Below are positions 21,994-33,200 of a DNA stretch of 64,000 nucleotides, one piece after another (position 1 is the first letter of the stretch; the number at the start of each line of letters is the position of its first letter). The DNA comes from Pyropia yezoensis (Eukaryota; Rhodophyta; Bangiophyceae; Bangiales; Bangiaceae): NCBI GenBank assembly GCA_009829735.1, contig CM020618.1, forward strand, positions 18,089,346-18,153,345. The letters run 5' to 3'. The notes under the pieces were generated by a model. That model was not told the origin of the DNA. It saw only the letters and a program-made list of their open reading frames with translations, and made no database searches. Made by a program: the position numbers and the translations under genes.

Positions 21994-24420
21994 ATGGGGC
22001 CCCCCGGTCGACGGGCGCCGCCCCGACGGGCAGTGGCCGCCGCGCTTGTGGGCGTGGCCGCCGCCGCCGCGTCGGCGGCGGCGGTCACCACCGCCGCCAC
22101 CGTCGGCGGCGGCGCGGCGCTGGCGCCGTTTGGCTCGTGCGGGGAGCTGCTGAGGACCATCCGCGCCGAGGCGCTCTCCCGGGTGACCGCCTTTGGGCTG
22201 GACCGCGGCACCGGCGGCCTGCCGCTGGCGACGCCCGGCGACGGAAGTAGTCGGCGCATCCGCAACCGCGGGGCGCGGGCGGTCCGCCGGCCCGTTCCCG
22301 GCGCGGACTTTAGTGACACCAACACGCAGGTGGAGGGGGTGGCCGAGGCGGATATCGTAAAGACGGATGGGGAGGTGGTGTACGCGCTGCGGGGGCAGAC
22401 GCTGCGGGTGGTGCAGACGACCGCGGGGGGTGCGGGGGGGGTGGAGGCGGGCGTCCTCCGCCTCCCCGAGTGGCCGTCAGAGATGCTGCTGGGGGAGGGG
22501 GGGCGGCTGCTGGTGATGGCCAGCTCGTACGGGGAGCTGGTACCGACGCCGACGCCCACCCCGTTTGTGGCCAAGCCGCCGCCCCCTGTGGCGGTAGACG
22601 TCGACGAGCCGGCGGCGTCGCCCGCAGACGCCCCCGAGCCGACCGACGAAGAGGAGGGGGAGGCTGAGGAGACGGGCGCCGCCGCCGACGCCGACCCCGC
22701 GCCCACCGACGTGGACGCGGGGGAGGGGGGGACGGCCGCCCTGCTGGCGCCCCCCGTCGACCGCTCCGAGACGGCGGACGCCGACGGCGCTGCCGAGACG
22801 GCCGCCGCGTCAGCCGCGCCGCCGCCCATCACCGCCTGCCCCGGCGACGACGCCGCCACCGACGGCGACGTCACGCTGCCGCCCGGGGCGGTGCCGACGC
22901 GGGAGCCGCGCCCCCACCAGGGCCCCATCACCATTGTCTTTACGGTGGACGCGTCGACGCCGTCGGCGCCGGCGCTCCTCTCCGTCACCCGCCTGCAGGG
23001 CCAGTACGTCAGCTCCCGGTCCGTCGACGGGGTGGCGCGGCTGGTGCTGTCTACCGCGCCGCCGTCCAACCTCCCCTACACCCGCCCGGGGGTGCGCCCG
23101 CGGCCTGGGCGGAACGTGCCGGGCCTGTCCGAGGCGCAGGCCGAGGCGGCCAACAAGGCACTCGTCGCGGGGACGGTGCTGGAGGACTGGTTCCCCCGCT
23201 TCCGCACCGCCCCGGCGGCGGGCGTCCGCGGGGGGGTCACCACGGGCTTCATAGCTGCCTGCAGCGCCACCTACAGGCCCGCCTCCTTTTCCGGCTTTTC
23301 CACCCTCGCCATTGTCACGCTGCCGCTGCGGGCCGGCGCGCCCGGCCCGTCGCTCGGCCGTGGCACCGCCGTCTTTGCGGGCGGGGACACGGTCTACTCG
23401 TCGGTCGGGTCGGTGTACGTGACGACCACCAACTACCGGGAGCGCCGCCCCATCCGGCCGTTTGGCAGCCCCGTGGCGCCGCCCATCGCTGACGGGGGCG
23501 CGTCGTACAACACGTCCATCCACCAGTTTGGGGTGGACAATGGCACCGTCGGGGCCACCTACCTCGGCACGGGGGTGGTGGGCGGTTCGGTGCTCAACCA
23601 GTTTTCCATGCACGAGACGGCGGGCACCTTCTTCATCGCCACCACCCTGGGCGCCCCGTGGTGGCGCGCCCGCAACACGAGCGTGTCCCAGATCACCGCC
23701 TTTCGCCGCGCCGACGGGGCGCCCGCCGACGGGCCGTCGCCGCTGGTGGCGGTGGGCCAGGTGGGGGACCTCGGCCGCGGGGAACGCATCTACGCCGTCC
23801 GCTACGTCGATGACGTGGCGTACGTGGTCACCTTCCGGCAGGTGGACCCGCTGTACATTATCAGCCTGGCCGACCCGACGGCGCTGGTGGCGACCGGGGA
23901 GCTGAAAATTCCGGGCTACTCGTCGTACCTCCACCCGCTGGGGGAGGGCCGGCTGCTCGGCGTTGGGCAGGACGCCAACGCCACCACCGGCCGCACGACC
24001 GGCGTCAAGGTGACCCTCTTTGACGTCGCCGACGTGGCCGCCCCGCGGGAGGTGGCCACGTGGACCGAGCCGGTCTTGGCGTCCGCGTCGTCGGTCGAGT
24101 GGGACCACCGGGCGTTCCTCTACTGGGCCCCCGCCCGGCTGGCCGTCCTGCCCATCCGCAGCTACGGGCGGGACTCGTTTACGGGCAGCGTCGTGCTGCG
24201 GCTGGGCGCCGCGCGCATCACCGAGGTGGGGCGGATCACCCACGAGCGCCCCGCCCCGTTTCAGGGCGGGGGTCCCACCGCCACCGAGTCGATCAGCCGC
24301 AACCTGGTGCTCGGCCGCCAGTGGCTGTGGTCCCTCTCTGGCTCCCGCTTCCAGGTGCAGGCGCTCGACGGGCTCGCCGTCAGCGGGTCGGTCGTCTTCT
24401 CCCCCACCCCCACCGCCTAG
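21994..24420 (+). CDS. Secreted beta-propeller domain protein (PF09826 type)
   Basis: The 808-residue protein read from the ATG at 21994 has an N-terminal hydrophobic segment after an Arg-rich start (residues 14-45), consistent with a signal peptide or anchor. Residues 105-140 carry the family hallmark: FSDTNTQVEGVAEADIVKTD followed by a YALRGQTLRVV strand. Further propeller blades include VAYVVTFRQVDPLYIISLAD, YLHPLGEGRLLGVGQD and SSVEWDHRAFLYWAPARLAV. An acidic Ala/Pro insert of about 100 residues (190-300) interrupts an early blade. This family is common in bacteria and archaea as secreted proteins; the biochemical role is unknown. No intron is seen. The start is chosen because upstream codons are only proline-rich shadow of C-runs. 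Confidence 0.85.
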   Translation: MGPPGRRAPPRRAVAAALVGVAAAAASAAAVTTAATVGGGAALAPFGSCGELLRTIRAEALSRVTAFGLDRGTGGLPLATPGDGSSRRIRNRGARAVRRPVPGADFSDTNTQVEGVAEADIVKTDGEVVYALRGQTLRVVQTTAGGAGGVEAGVLRLPEWPSEMLLGEGGRLLVMASSYGELVPTPTPTPFVAKPPPPVAVDVDEPAASPADAPEPTDEEEGEAEETGAAADADPAPTDVDAGEGGTAALLAPPVDRSETADADGAAETAAASAAPPPITACPGDDAATDGDVTLPPGAVPTREPRPHQGPITIVFTVDASTPSAPALLSVTRLQGQYVSSRSVDGVARLVLSTAPPSNLPYTRPGVRPRPGRNVPGLSEAQAEAANKALVAGTVLEDWFPRFRTAPAAGVRGGVTTGFIAACSATYRPASFSGFSTLAIVTLPLRAGAPGPSLGRGTAVFAGGDTVYSSVGSVYVTTTNYRERRPIRPFGSPVAPPIADGGASYNTSIHQFGVDNGTVGATYLGTGVVGGSVLNQFSMHETAGTFFIATTLGAPWWRARNTSVSQITAFRRADGAPADGPSPLVAVGQVGDLGRGERIYAVRYVDDVAYVVTFRQVDPLYIISLADPTALVATGELKIPGYSSYLHPLGEGRLLGVGQDANATTGRTTGVKVTLFDVADVAAPREVATWTEPVLASASSVEWDHRAFLYWAPARLAVLPIRSYGRDSFTGSVVLRLGAARITEVGRITHERPAPFQGGGPTATESISRNLVLGRQWLWSLSGSRFQVQALDGLAVSGSVVFSPTPTA

Positions 24421-24873
24421 ACGGAGCGGCGGGCCGGGGGGGCGGGCCTCAGACCACCTTTTTTTCACTCTTTCTGTTTTTTTCGTTGTCATTGGGGGGG
24501 GGGGGGGGGGGTGGGGGGGGCACGCTAGCGTTCATCGTGAGCGACTGGTGGGCACTTGGCGGCAGGGACGCCGACCAGGCAGCGGGTGTGGCTGGTGTGG
24601 ATAGGTACTGTAGGGAGGCAGGCAGGGACACGTGCAAGAGGTAGGGACCGCGCGGGACTCTTTTGTTGCCGCCGCCGCTCCTCCCGATACTGGATGGAAG
24701 GGGGGGCCAGCCGACGCCGCCACCGTCTCTTGGCAGCCGGCCCCACTGCCCCTTCCAAGCCGTCCCTACTCGCCGCGCCGCGGTGGCGGTGGCGGTGGCC
24801 GTCCTCTCCCCCCCCCCCCCCCCCCTCTTCTGCACCCCTATAAGAAGGAAAAAAGAAAAGGAGGGAGTTTGAC
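24421..24873. other. Convergent intergenic gap with a G-run
   Basis: The beta-propeller gene and the bHLH gene end here tail to tail. It has a T-rich stretch just past the first gene's stop (24460-24488), plausibly a 3-prime-end signal. A G-run follows at 24494-24510, and a C-run and an A-rich patch (TATAAGAAGGAAAAAAGAAA) lie at 24838-24860. No gene is seen. Confidence 0.4.
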
Positions 24874-25280
24874 TCACTCCCCCCCCACCCCCCCCGCCAG
24901 CACATCCCCCGCCGCGTTGCCCAGCGCGTAGGCCACATCCCACGTCAGGTCCACCGCCGCCGCGTCGTACGGCCGCGGGCGGGTGTCGTAAAAGACGACC
25001 ACCGCCACCACCTCCCCCCCCACCGCCACGGGGAGGCCGAGGGCGGTGACGAGCCCCGCGGCGGCCGCCGCGGGGGCGCGCACAAAGGCGCCCGCGGGGG
25101 CGGCGGCGAGGCGGGGCAGCCACTCGGGGCGGAGGGCGGTGTAGACGCGGCCGACCAGGTCGGTGGGGGGGGGGAAGGCCGCGGCCGCGGCGGCGGCGGC
25201 GTAGGCGGCGAGGCGGGCGGCCAGGGCAGAGGCGGGGGGGACCGCCGGCGACGGCAGGGACACGCCGTGGACGAGCACCA

Positions 25281-25320
<40 letters not shown>

Positions 25321-25356
25321 GCCAGAGGCGGCCGCCGCTGCCGCGGCTGCCGCGTC

Positions 25357-25395
<39 letters not shown>

Positions 25396-25856
25396 GGGGG
25401 CCACCACCCACGCCTCGGCGTGCGTCCAGCCGCCCTCCCGCACCAGGAAGAGCCCCATAAACGCCGATAGCAGCTCCCGCAACGACGGCGGGTGGCCGCC
25501 CCGGAGGGGTGCCGGCACCGCCGGCCGGGGCGTCCCTCCCCCCCCCCCCCCCCTTCCCGGGGGGTCCCCCCAGGCGCGGCGGCACGCCAGTCCCCCCCGC
25601 CGGCCAGCGCCGCCGCTGGCGGCGGCGCCACTGCCGCCGCCGCCGCCGCCGACGCGGCGGACCGCCCCCGGACGACGGCGTCGACCCAGCGGCCGAGGCC
25701 CCGGCGGGAGGAGAGGGCGACCTCCGCCTCGAGCGCCGCCGTCCGCGCCGACAGCGCGCGGAGCGCCCAGAGGGTGCGGTCCAGCAGCTCGGCCTTGTGC
25801 CGCGGCGCCGCCGCGCCCAGGCCCGCCGCCACCGCCGCCGCGCTCGCAACCCCGCT

Positions 25857-25917
<61 letters not shown>

Positions 25918-26898
25918 ACGCCGTCGTCACCGCCATCACCACCACCCCCACCGCAACCGCCGCCGCTGCCGCCTCCGCCGTCGCCTCCCCCACCGCCGGC
26001 CCTGCCACTGCCGCTGCCACTGCCGCTCCTGGCGGTCCCCCCCCCCCCTTCCACCCTCCCCCCCCCCCCCGCGTTGCCCTCCCTGCAGGGGCAGCCCCCC
26101 CCCAGCCATCCAGCCGCCGCCACCGCCACTGCCGCCACCGCCACTGCCGCCGCCGCCGCCGCCGACGCCGCCTTCCCCTGCCCCCCCCGACGGTGGCTGC
26201 GGAAGCGGCGGTGGCGGCGGCACGACAATGCTGCTCGGCGACGCGGCGGCGAGCGTCGGCAGCAGCGCCGCGAGCGCCGCAAAGCGGTCATTCACCTTTG
26301 CCCGGCTCAGCCGCGTGTGCGCATTGTGCGCGTCCTTGCGGCGGTGCGTCGGCGGCAAGGGCGGCGGCGCGGCGCCCCGGCCGCCACCCCTGCCGTCGCC
26401 GCCGTCGTCGTCCTCTTCAGTCGCCTCGCCACCCCGGGGGGCGCCCCACCCACCCACCGCCGCAGGCCCCGACGCCATGCCGTCGGCGGCCGCGGCGGCG
26501 GCGGCTTTTCGCAACGCCCCGCCGCCGCCGCCGCCGCCGCCGCTGCCCCACCGTGGCGTCCCCCTGCTAGTGGCATGCGGCAGCGGCAGCGACGATGGCG
26601 GCGGCGGCGGCATTGCCCCTCCACGGCGGGGTGCCAGCGGCGGCGCCACCCGCGGGCGCGCGGGCGGGGCAGACGCCGGGGCCACCCCCCCGGCAAGGGC
26701 GCCCTCCCCCCGACCACGCTTGGCGTGGCGCTCCCCCGGCGGTGACCGCGACCGGCGCCGCCGGGGGGGCGCCGCCGCCGCCGCCGCCGGCAGCGGCGGC
26801 AGCGGCGGCAGCGGTGGCAGCGGCAGCGGCGACAGCGACGGCGACGCGGGGAGGCGGCGGGCGGCGACCGCCGCCGACGACGGGGGCCGCCGCCCCAT
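24874..26898 (-). CDS. bHLH transcription factor with C-terminal GAF-like domain, reading frame broken around homopolymers
   Basis: Predicted nuclear DNA-binding regulator. At about 26285-26350 the minus strand encodes the basic region and helix 1 (KDAHNAHTRLSRAKVNDRFA, then ALAALLP). Helix 2 plus a short zipper-like helix (RHKAELLDRTLWALRALSAR, then TAALEAEV) lies at about 25730-25805 in a different frame. The first frame resumes for a GAF-like domain at 24874-25518 (LRELLSAFMGLFLVREGGW, LVGRVYTALRPEWL, AAGLVTALGLPVAVGGEVVA). Long Gly/Pro inserts fill the bHLH loop and the inter-domain linker, at poly-C and GCC tracts. The out-and-back frame shift could be two introns or homopolymer length errors. 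The start is uncertain: 26898 is the nearest ATG in good context, but acidic sequence upstream (to about 27000) may also be coding. Plant-type bHLH-GAF proteins are the closest known layout. Confidence 0.6.
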
Positions 26899-27074
26899 GG
26901 CCGCCGCTGCCGCCGCCGCCTTCGCCGTCAGTTGCCACCCGTCGTCGGTCGATAGGGCCGCCCCGGGCGTGTCGTCGATGTCGTTGGCGTCGTCGGCGGC
27001 GGCGGGGGCAGCGGGGGCCGGGGAGGAGGTTGTGTCGCCGGGGGCGGCGGTGGTGGTGGGCGTGCCGGTGCGGG

Positions 27075-27106
<32 letters not shown>

Positions 27107-29226
27107 GCCGCGGGCGCGGTGTGGGGGACCCGCACACATCGCTGCCGACGGCCCGCCACGGTTGCGGCGGCGGCCGACGGTGCCGCCGCCGTCGACGACG
27201 CTGCCACTGCCGGCTTTGACGGGCGCCTTCCCGAGTCCCCCGCCACCCCTCTTGGGGGCCAGCGGCGCCCCACCCCCCCCCCCTCCCCCCCCTCCTCACC
27301 AGCCGATGCGGGGGGAACCCAGCGGGGGAACGGACGGCGCGCCCGCCCCCGTCCCTCCCCCACAGGCGGCGACCGTCGTGCACCCCCCCCCCGCCACTCC
27401 CACTCACCCCCCCGCCCTAATAATCCCCTCTCCTCCCCCCCCTCCCCTTCCCCACACGGCAATGCTGGCAGGCCGCTTCCCCCGCGCCGCCGGCCGTTGC
27501 CAGGCGGATTGCAAGACTCCTGACAGGTCCGCCCACCTGCCAGCCCGCCCGCCCGCCAGCCTGCCCGGCCGCCCCCAGTCGATAGATGGGGGGGCGGGGG
27601 GGGGGGCTGGGGAGCCTGCAGTTCCCCCCAGGCACACGGCCACGTGCGCCTCTGCCTGCCCTGAGCACGCGGACGAAACGGTGGTGCGGAGGCCGCTCCG
27701 CTCGTTCCGTTTTGGCTTCGCCGCGACGATTCTCTTTTTTTTTTTTTTCCTTCGTCCGTGAGGTCCGTCTCAAGGGCCGCGGCGGCGTCAGGGCGTCCCC
27801 GGGGGGACGCCGGCGGCGGCATGCCAGCCCGGCCGCACCCCGCCGCCCTCCCCACCAGCCTTTGCTCACACCCGCCCCCTCCCGCTGCCTCCGCGGTGCG
27901 CGCGCGGCCAGGAGGCAGCCGCGGGCCTCGTCGCGAGAGCGGCCGGCCTGGCTGCCGGGGGAGGGCTTGGGGGGGCGGGTGCATCGAAGAAAACGAGGAG
28001 GGAGCAGAGGACCTTCGCGTCGGGATTCCCGATCTCATGGCCGCGTCGCACCCCGTGGGCCCGCCGCCAACTGGAGAAGCGACTGGTCCAGAAAGCTGTG
28101 GCAGGCAGTGGGACACGCACGCACCCTGCGGAGGGGTCTGGGGCGCACCCACCACCGGCCCCCCCCCACCCCACCCCCTGCGCCAACACACTCATCTCTG
28201 GTCGCCCGCTATCGCCACTGGGACACAAGTTCCCCAAGGCCACGCGACGGTGGGTGGAGCACAGCGACCGCAGCGGTAGGCGGCCGCTGATTCGCACGTG
28301 CGAAGCTGCCTGGTGGCCATGTCATTGGCCCGTCGCGGAATCCCCGCGAGTGGAGATTGGTGGCACGGCCGGTGCGCGCTCGTGGGGTGGTGGGCTGCGA
28401 GCGGAGCCCGCGCGCGCGCGCGCGAGTGCGCGACGAGCGCGGGGTGAAGGGAAGAAGGGGGGGGGGGGGGGAGGAGAGAGCCGGGGCTCCCGCAAGGCAT
28501 CTCCCCACTGGTACTCGCGCGAGGCCGTGCGGACGAACGGTTCAACTTCCCCCCGAGGAGAAAGGGGGGGGGTCATACTAAGGGGGTTTCCTCCTTCTCC
28601 GTGCTGACTGGAGTGAGTGGTGGCCGCCTGCATTGGTATTGTTGCTATGTGTCTAAGAGCAGTACAGTAGGGTGTACAGCAAGGGCGCACCTCCCTGCCC
28701 CTCCCCCCTCCCGCCCCCCCACCGCGCACACCTCAGCGCACGCCGGGGTCGACTCGAACCGCCCTGCCACCGGTCGGTCGAGCAAGCGGTGGATCGCAAC
28801 GGCGGGGCGCGCCCCGAAACCCCGCTGTGGGGCGCGCGACCCATCTTTCGCAGTCGTGAGGGAAAGCTCTGTTGGGCTCCCTGCCGTCGCCCCCCGGAAA
28901 GGCCCCCCCTACCCCACCGGCGCCGCTCTCGCCAAGTCGAGGGCACTCGCAACACCACGCATCGGCCAATGCCGGCGGGGTGTGCAACGTTGGCCCCCGT
29001 CGGCGGCCGCCGCCAGGCTGACAGCCCGAGCCACTGCGGGCTCAACTGGCGGTCCCGCCAGGTCGACCACCTCTGGACGAACCAGTTTCTCCGCGCGGCC
29101 AACCCGGCAATCTCAGTGGGCTGTCCGGTCCAGGATTGCTGTCGCAAAATCCACACGACAGGCGAGCGGCACCCCAGAGATGCTCCACTGGCTGAACAGG
29201 ATTGCATGCGGTGCCAGATGGCAATA
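26899..29226. other. Upstream region of the bHLH gene and low-complexity intergenic DNA
   Basis: It holds a G30 run at 27076-27105, several C-runs and a T-run at 27736-27747. Possible extra N-terminal coding sequence for the bHLH gene (minus strand, to about 27000 or beyond) cannot be separated from shadow frames. Nothing else is recognised up to the retrotransposon flank. Confidence 0.35.
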
Positions 29227-29240
29227 GAGAGCTTCGGCAT

Positions 29241-29311
29241 GTCAAATGTGGGTCGGTTGCGTGGGTCGGGGACACGTTTCTGCCACGTTTGACCGTAGAC
29301 CCACATTTGAC
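29241..29311. repeat. Hairpin with 14-bp perfect arms, left flank of the copia element
   Basis: GTCAAATGTGGGTC at 29241-29254 pairs perfectly with GACCCACATTTGAC at 29298-29311 across a 43-base loop. A similar hairpin lies on the other side of the element at 35968-36005. Confidence 0.7.
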
Positions 29312-30221
29312 GACCCATAAATGGCTACCTACCCCCCCGTACCCACGTTAGATAACGGTCCGACTGCGCCTCCCGCGGCGCGTTTCGCGCCACCTTGACG
29401 CGTACTTGGAAAAGTAGCGCGCGCGCTGCCCGATACTTGCAGACCGGCAGCTGCCTCCAGTGCGGCACCCGTCGGTGGCGCCCTCTGCACGCCCACGCCT
29501 GAGGGTTGGCTCTCCACCAGATTGTGGCGCTCCCTTGGCCACGGCACGGGCTTGGACTGTACACCATGACTGTCTGTCTTAACCTCTGGAACCCCCGTCC
29601 CTTCCCACCCCAACTCGACTTTGTCATGCACCCGTGTTCCCCTCTCGCGGCGCCTGGTATTCGGTTATTGCCCTCCTTCAGAGGGCCCCCGCAACGCCGC
29701 CCACCCCGCCCATATTCCCCCTTACTCCTTTGTGTTTCCACCCCCCCTCTCACCCCCGCCCCCACTGTTTCCTCCCCCTGCCAGCTCGAGCCTCCCTCCA
29801 CGAGGGCCTCCCTCGACGGCAAAGCCAACCTCGATGCCAGCCCTGAGAGGCGCGGCGCCGCCTGCGGCGGGGTTCTCTCTTCATGCGTCAAGAAAGTCGC
29901 GGCAAGGTGTTACGTCTGGTGCGGGCTGGGGGACAGGTGTGGGAATTAATGTACTATCTTCCTACCGACCTTCTTCAGGCTCCCCGTGCCAGATCGGCCA
30001 CACATCTATTCCCCTCCGCGGCGCCGCCGTCGCCGCCGTGCAGACTCGAGACCGCTAGGATCCTTACAGTCCCGGTTCACACTCCCCCTCACTTCCCATA
30101 CCCCTTTCCTTGACTTGAGCGATGAGCGTGGCCGCGGGCACACGATGGCGGGGAGCCCATACTCCAGCCGAGGTGCCATGGCAGCTCGCGCACAAGTGGA
30201 AGAGGCAGAGAAGCAGGAGGC

Positions 30222-33200
30222 TCAGTCAGTCGCGGCAAACGTGCCCGACGCCGACTTGGTGACACAGACTGACCGAGGGAGAGGCACTCGCCCAGTGGCA
30301 ACCGCGTGCCGCAGCGTCCCCGCTCCCGTCGGCTTAGTCAGGCCGTCAGCCACCTGGAAGGAGCCTGGAAGCCACGTGACAGAAGCGAGAGTTCCCAGCT
30401 GGTAGTGCTCGCGCAGCTCAGCAACAGCCGCGCGGACCTCCTTGGAACCTGTCGCCGTGGTCGAGGAGAGGGAGTCGTACAGCGCACGCGAGTCGATAAA
30501 CGCGTGCACAGGAACTGTGGCACCCTCCTTCCCCTCAAAAAGTATACCGGCGACCGACGCAGCGTTGAGGGCAGTCAGCAGCCCTTGAAGCAGACTGAAC
30601 GCCTCAGCCGCGTACGAGCTGTGCGTAACGCGGCGCTGCCGGTGAGAGCCCCACGCCACCAGATCGGCGTCCACGCCGTCAGCACGTGTGGCCGCCAAGG
30701 CTCGTGGCCCCACCAGACCGCCAGCCCCACCGAGAAACAAGGCGTAGCCCGACTGCGCCGCTGTCGATTTGAGCGTCACCGCGGAGGAGTCGGTGAACAG
30801 ATAGAGGCATTGTCCCGGAGGCACAACCCGGAAGCGAAGGCCGAGGTCGCGCCCCCTGCGGCCCAGTACCAGCATCTTGTTGGCGCGCACGAGGTCAGCG
30901 ACGAGTGCGTGCTGGAAGTGACGCGCGAGCACCGCCGCCCCACACGCCAAGTGGGGTAACGTTTGACCAGCCGCCCAGAGCAGAGCGCCCGTCGCCCGCC
31001 GGTACAGCGTCAATTCGTCCTCCGTTACAGCCGCGGCCACATTAGCCAAGCGGTCCGCTGGGGTGGGGATGTCGTCCATGCAGTCCACGTAGGCCTGCTG
31101 GTGTACCCATACGCTCGGCGGCCGGGTTCCGGAAGCGGCGGCAAAAGAGATGGCGAGGCCCGTAAAAACTAGCGCCCCCGACGTAATGGGGCCCACGGAG
31201 AAAGCCTTCTGCAGCTTGCGCTCAAACGTAGCGACGCCCTCGTCTGTGCCGCCGTAAAGAAAGTCGTCAACGTGCGCGGCGACCGCAAGGATGACGGTGC
31301 CGTGTTGCACCGTCACGAAGAGGGCCGCGTCGGAAGACGACCGCACCGCCCCAATGGAAAACAGGAGCTCACAGACGCGCTTGTACCACAGCAGCGGCGC
31401 GTCCACGAGGCCGTAAGCGCACTTGGCCAGCCTCCACACCATGCCGGGAGCTACGCCCGCCTCCCGTGGCGGGCGGACCCAGACAGGATAGGGACGGTCG
31501 ATGGGCATTCCTTGCAGGAACGAGGTGGAGACGTCAACTGTCCGCGGCTCCCACCCCATGGTCACCAGTAAGGACAGAAGTAGGCGCACTGTAGAGCGGG
31601 CCACCGTCGGAGAAAAGCTCTCAATATGGTCTTTGTCGCGGTCCTCGTTACCGCGTGCACAAAAGCGCGCCTTCAAACGTGGCAGCAAGCCAGGGAGTGA
31701 GGGCGGCTTGATAGTCAGTACCCAGCGCATGCTAAGTACCCGCTGGCCAGCAAAAGGCACCTCCTCATAGGCGCCGTGCGTCATCCACGCAAGCAGCTCC
31801 GCCTCCTTGGCGGCGTCAAACTCGGCGCCCGCCGACGACGCCGGCACCTCATTACGGGCCCGCATCTCTCGCCGAGTAATAAGGACGGAGTGCGCGACAA
31901 GGGCAGGGAGGCCCTCATCACGGTGGGCAGCGGCGACGCCCGTGGACGCTACCGCCACAGTGGCCGCGTCAGAGTCGAAAGGGGCAGTGGCCGCGAGCGC
32001 CGCCCCAGCAGTAAGGGCGACCTCCAGAGTTACGATGTCGCGGCCAAGGACGGCGGCCTCGCCGACAACGAGCGCGACGGCCTCCACCGTTTCATGGCGT
32101 GGCATGACGACGCTCGGGCGCCGCTGCTGCTCTTGCGTGGGGGGGGGGGGGTCACATTGAGGTAGAGTAGCCGCCAGCGTCACGGCCGCCCCAGCGTCAC
32201 CGGCAGGGCCGGTGGCGTGCCGCAGTGCAGAGAGTGCTGCGCCCACGACGCCCGGGTCAGTCGCCTGTGACGCGACCGGATCGGGGGAAGAAAACGGCTC
32301 GACGTCTGACGCGTTGCGCGTCTTGTAAGACCCCCCATGCCGTAGCCGAACGACAAGACCAGCTTGGGAGACAACTGTAGCCGGGCCATGCATTCCCCGC
32401 CTTGAGGAAGATTCCGACTGCTCCCAGTACCGGACGACGTCGCCGGGCTGGTACACCCGGCCAGGATCCCCTTGCATGCGCCGGTTGAGCGCCCTCCGCA
32501 CGGACTGGCTGGCCTCGGCACGCGAGAACGCCGCGCGCGACGCCGCCAACATGGCCACGGTGCGCGCGAGATCCTCTTCCGTGGGGAGATAACCCTCCTG
32601 CATAGCCGGCATTTCGTCCGACAGCACCGACGGGATGCGCGGCTGCGAGCCAGTGGTCAGCTGGAATGGAGACGCACACCCGTGGACGGCCAGAGAGTTT
32701 TTGGCAAAACACGCGTGATCCAAAAGCTCTTGCAGCGACGCAGCGGGGTAGTCCGACGCCAGAGCCGCGACCATGTGCTTGATTACGCCGTTGTGGCGCT
32801 CGCAGACGCCGTTGCTCCAGGCAGACTGGCCGGCGGTCACGTCCACCCGAATGTTGAAGCGCTCGGCCAGCAGGCGCATTAGGGCGTTGTGAAACTCCCG
32901 CCCAGGGTCTGACAAGATGATACGGCACGCGCCGTAGACACAGATCCAGTGGGACAGCAGCGCGCGCACGATAGTTGGCGCCTCCTTGTCAGCCACCACC
33001 GCACAGCGGGACAGCCGCGTACCGAGGTCGATGACGTGAAGAAAACGACCACGTCCGTTAATCTCCGCCAGATCGATCGCCACAGAATCGTTGAAGAGCG
33101 TTGGACGCGGGATGGTAACCACCGCTCGGGGAGGACGAGGCTGGGCAGCACGGCACGCCGCGCACGCCGCCGTAACCTGCCGTACAGTAGGAGCAACAGA

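Noticed and set aside
28731-28810. Possible tRNA on the minus strand (GGTTCGAGTC T-loop-like sequence)
   Set aside because: The T-stem bases on either side do not pair, and no acceptor or anticodon stem could be found.
30074-30081. TGTGAACC after a purine run as a 3-prime LTR start
   Set aside because: No matching copy was found on the 5-prime side of the retrotransposon, so it cannot be called an LTR.
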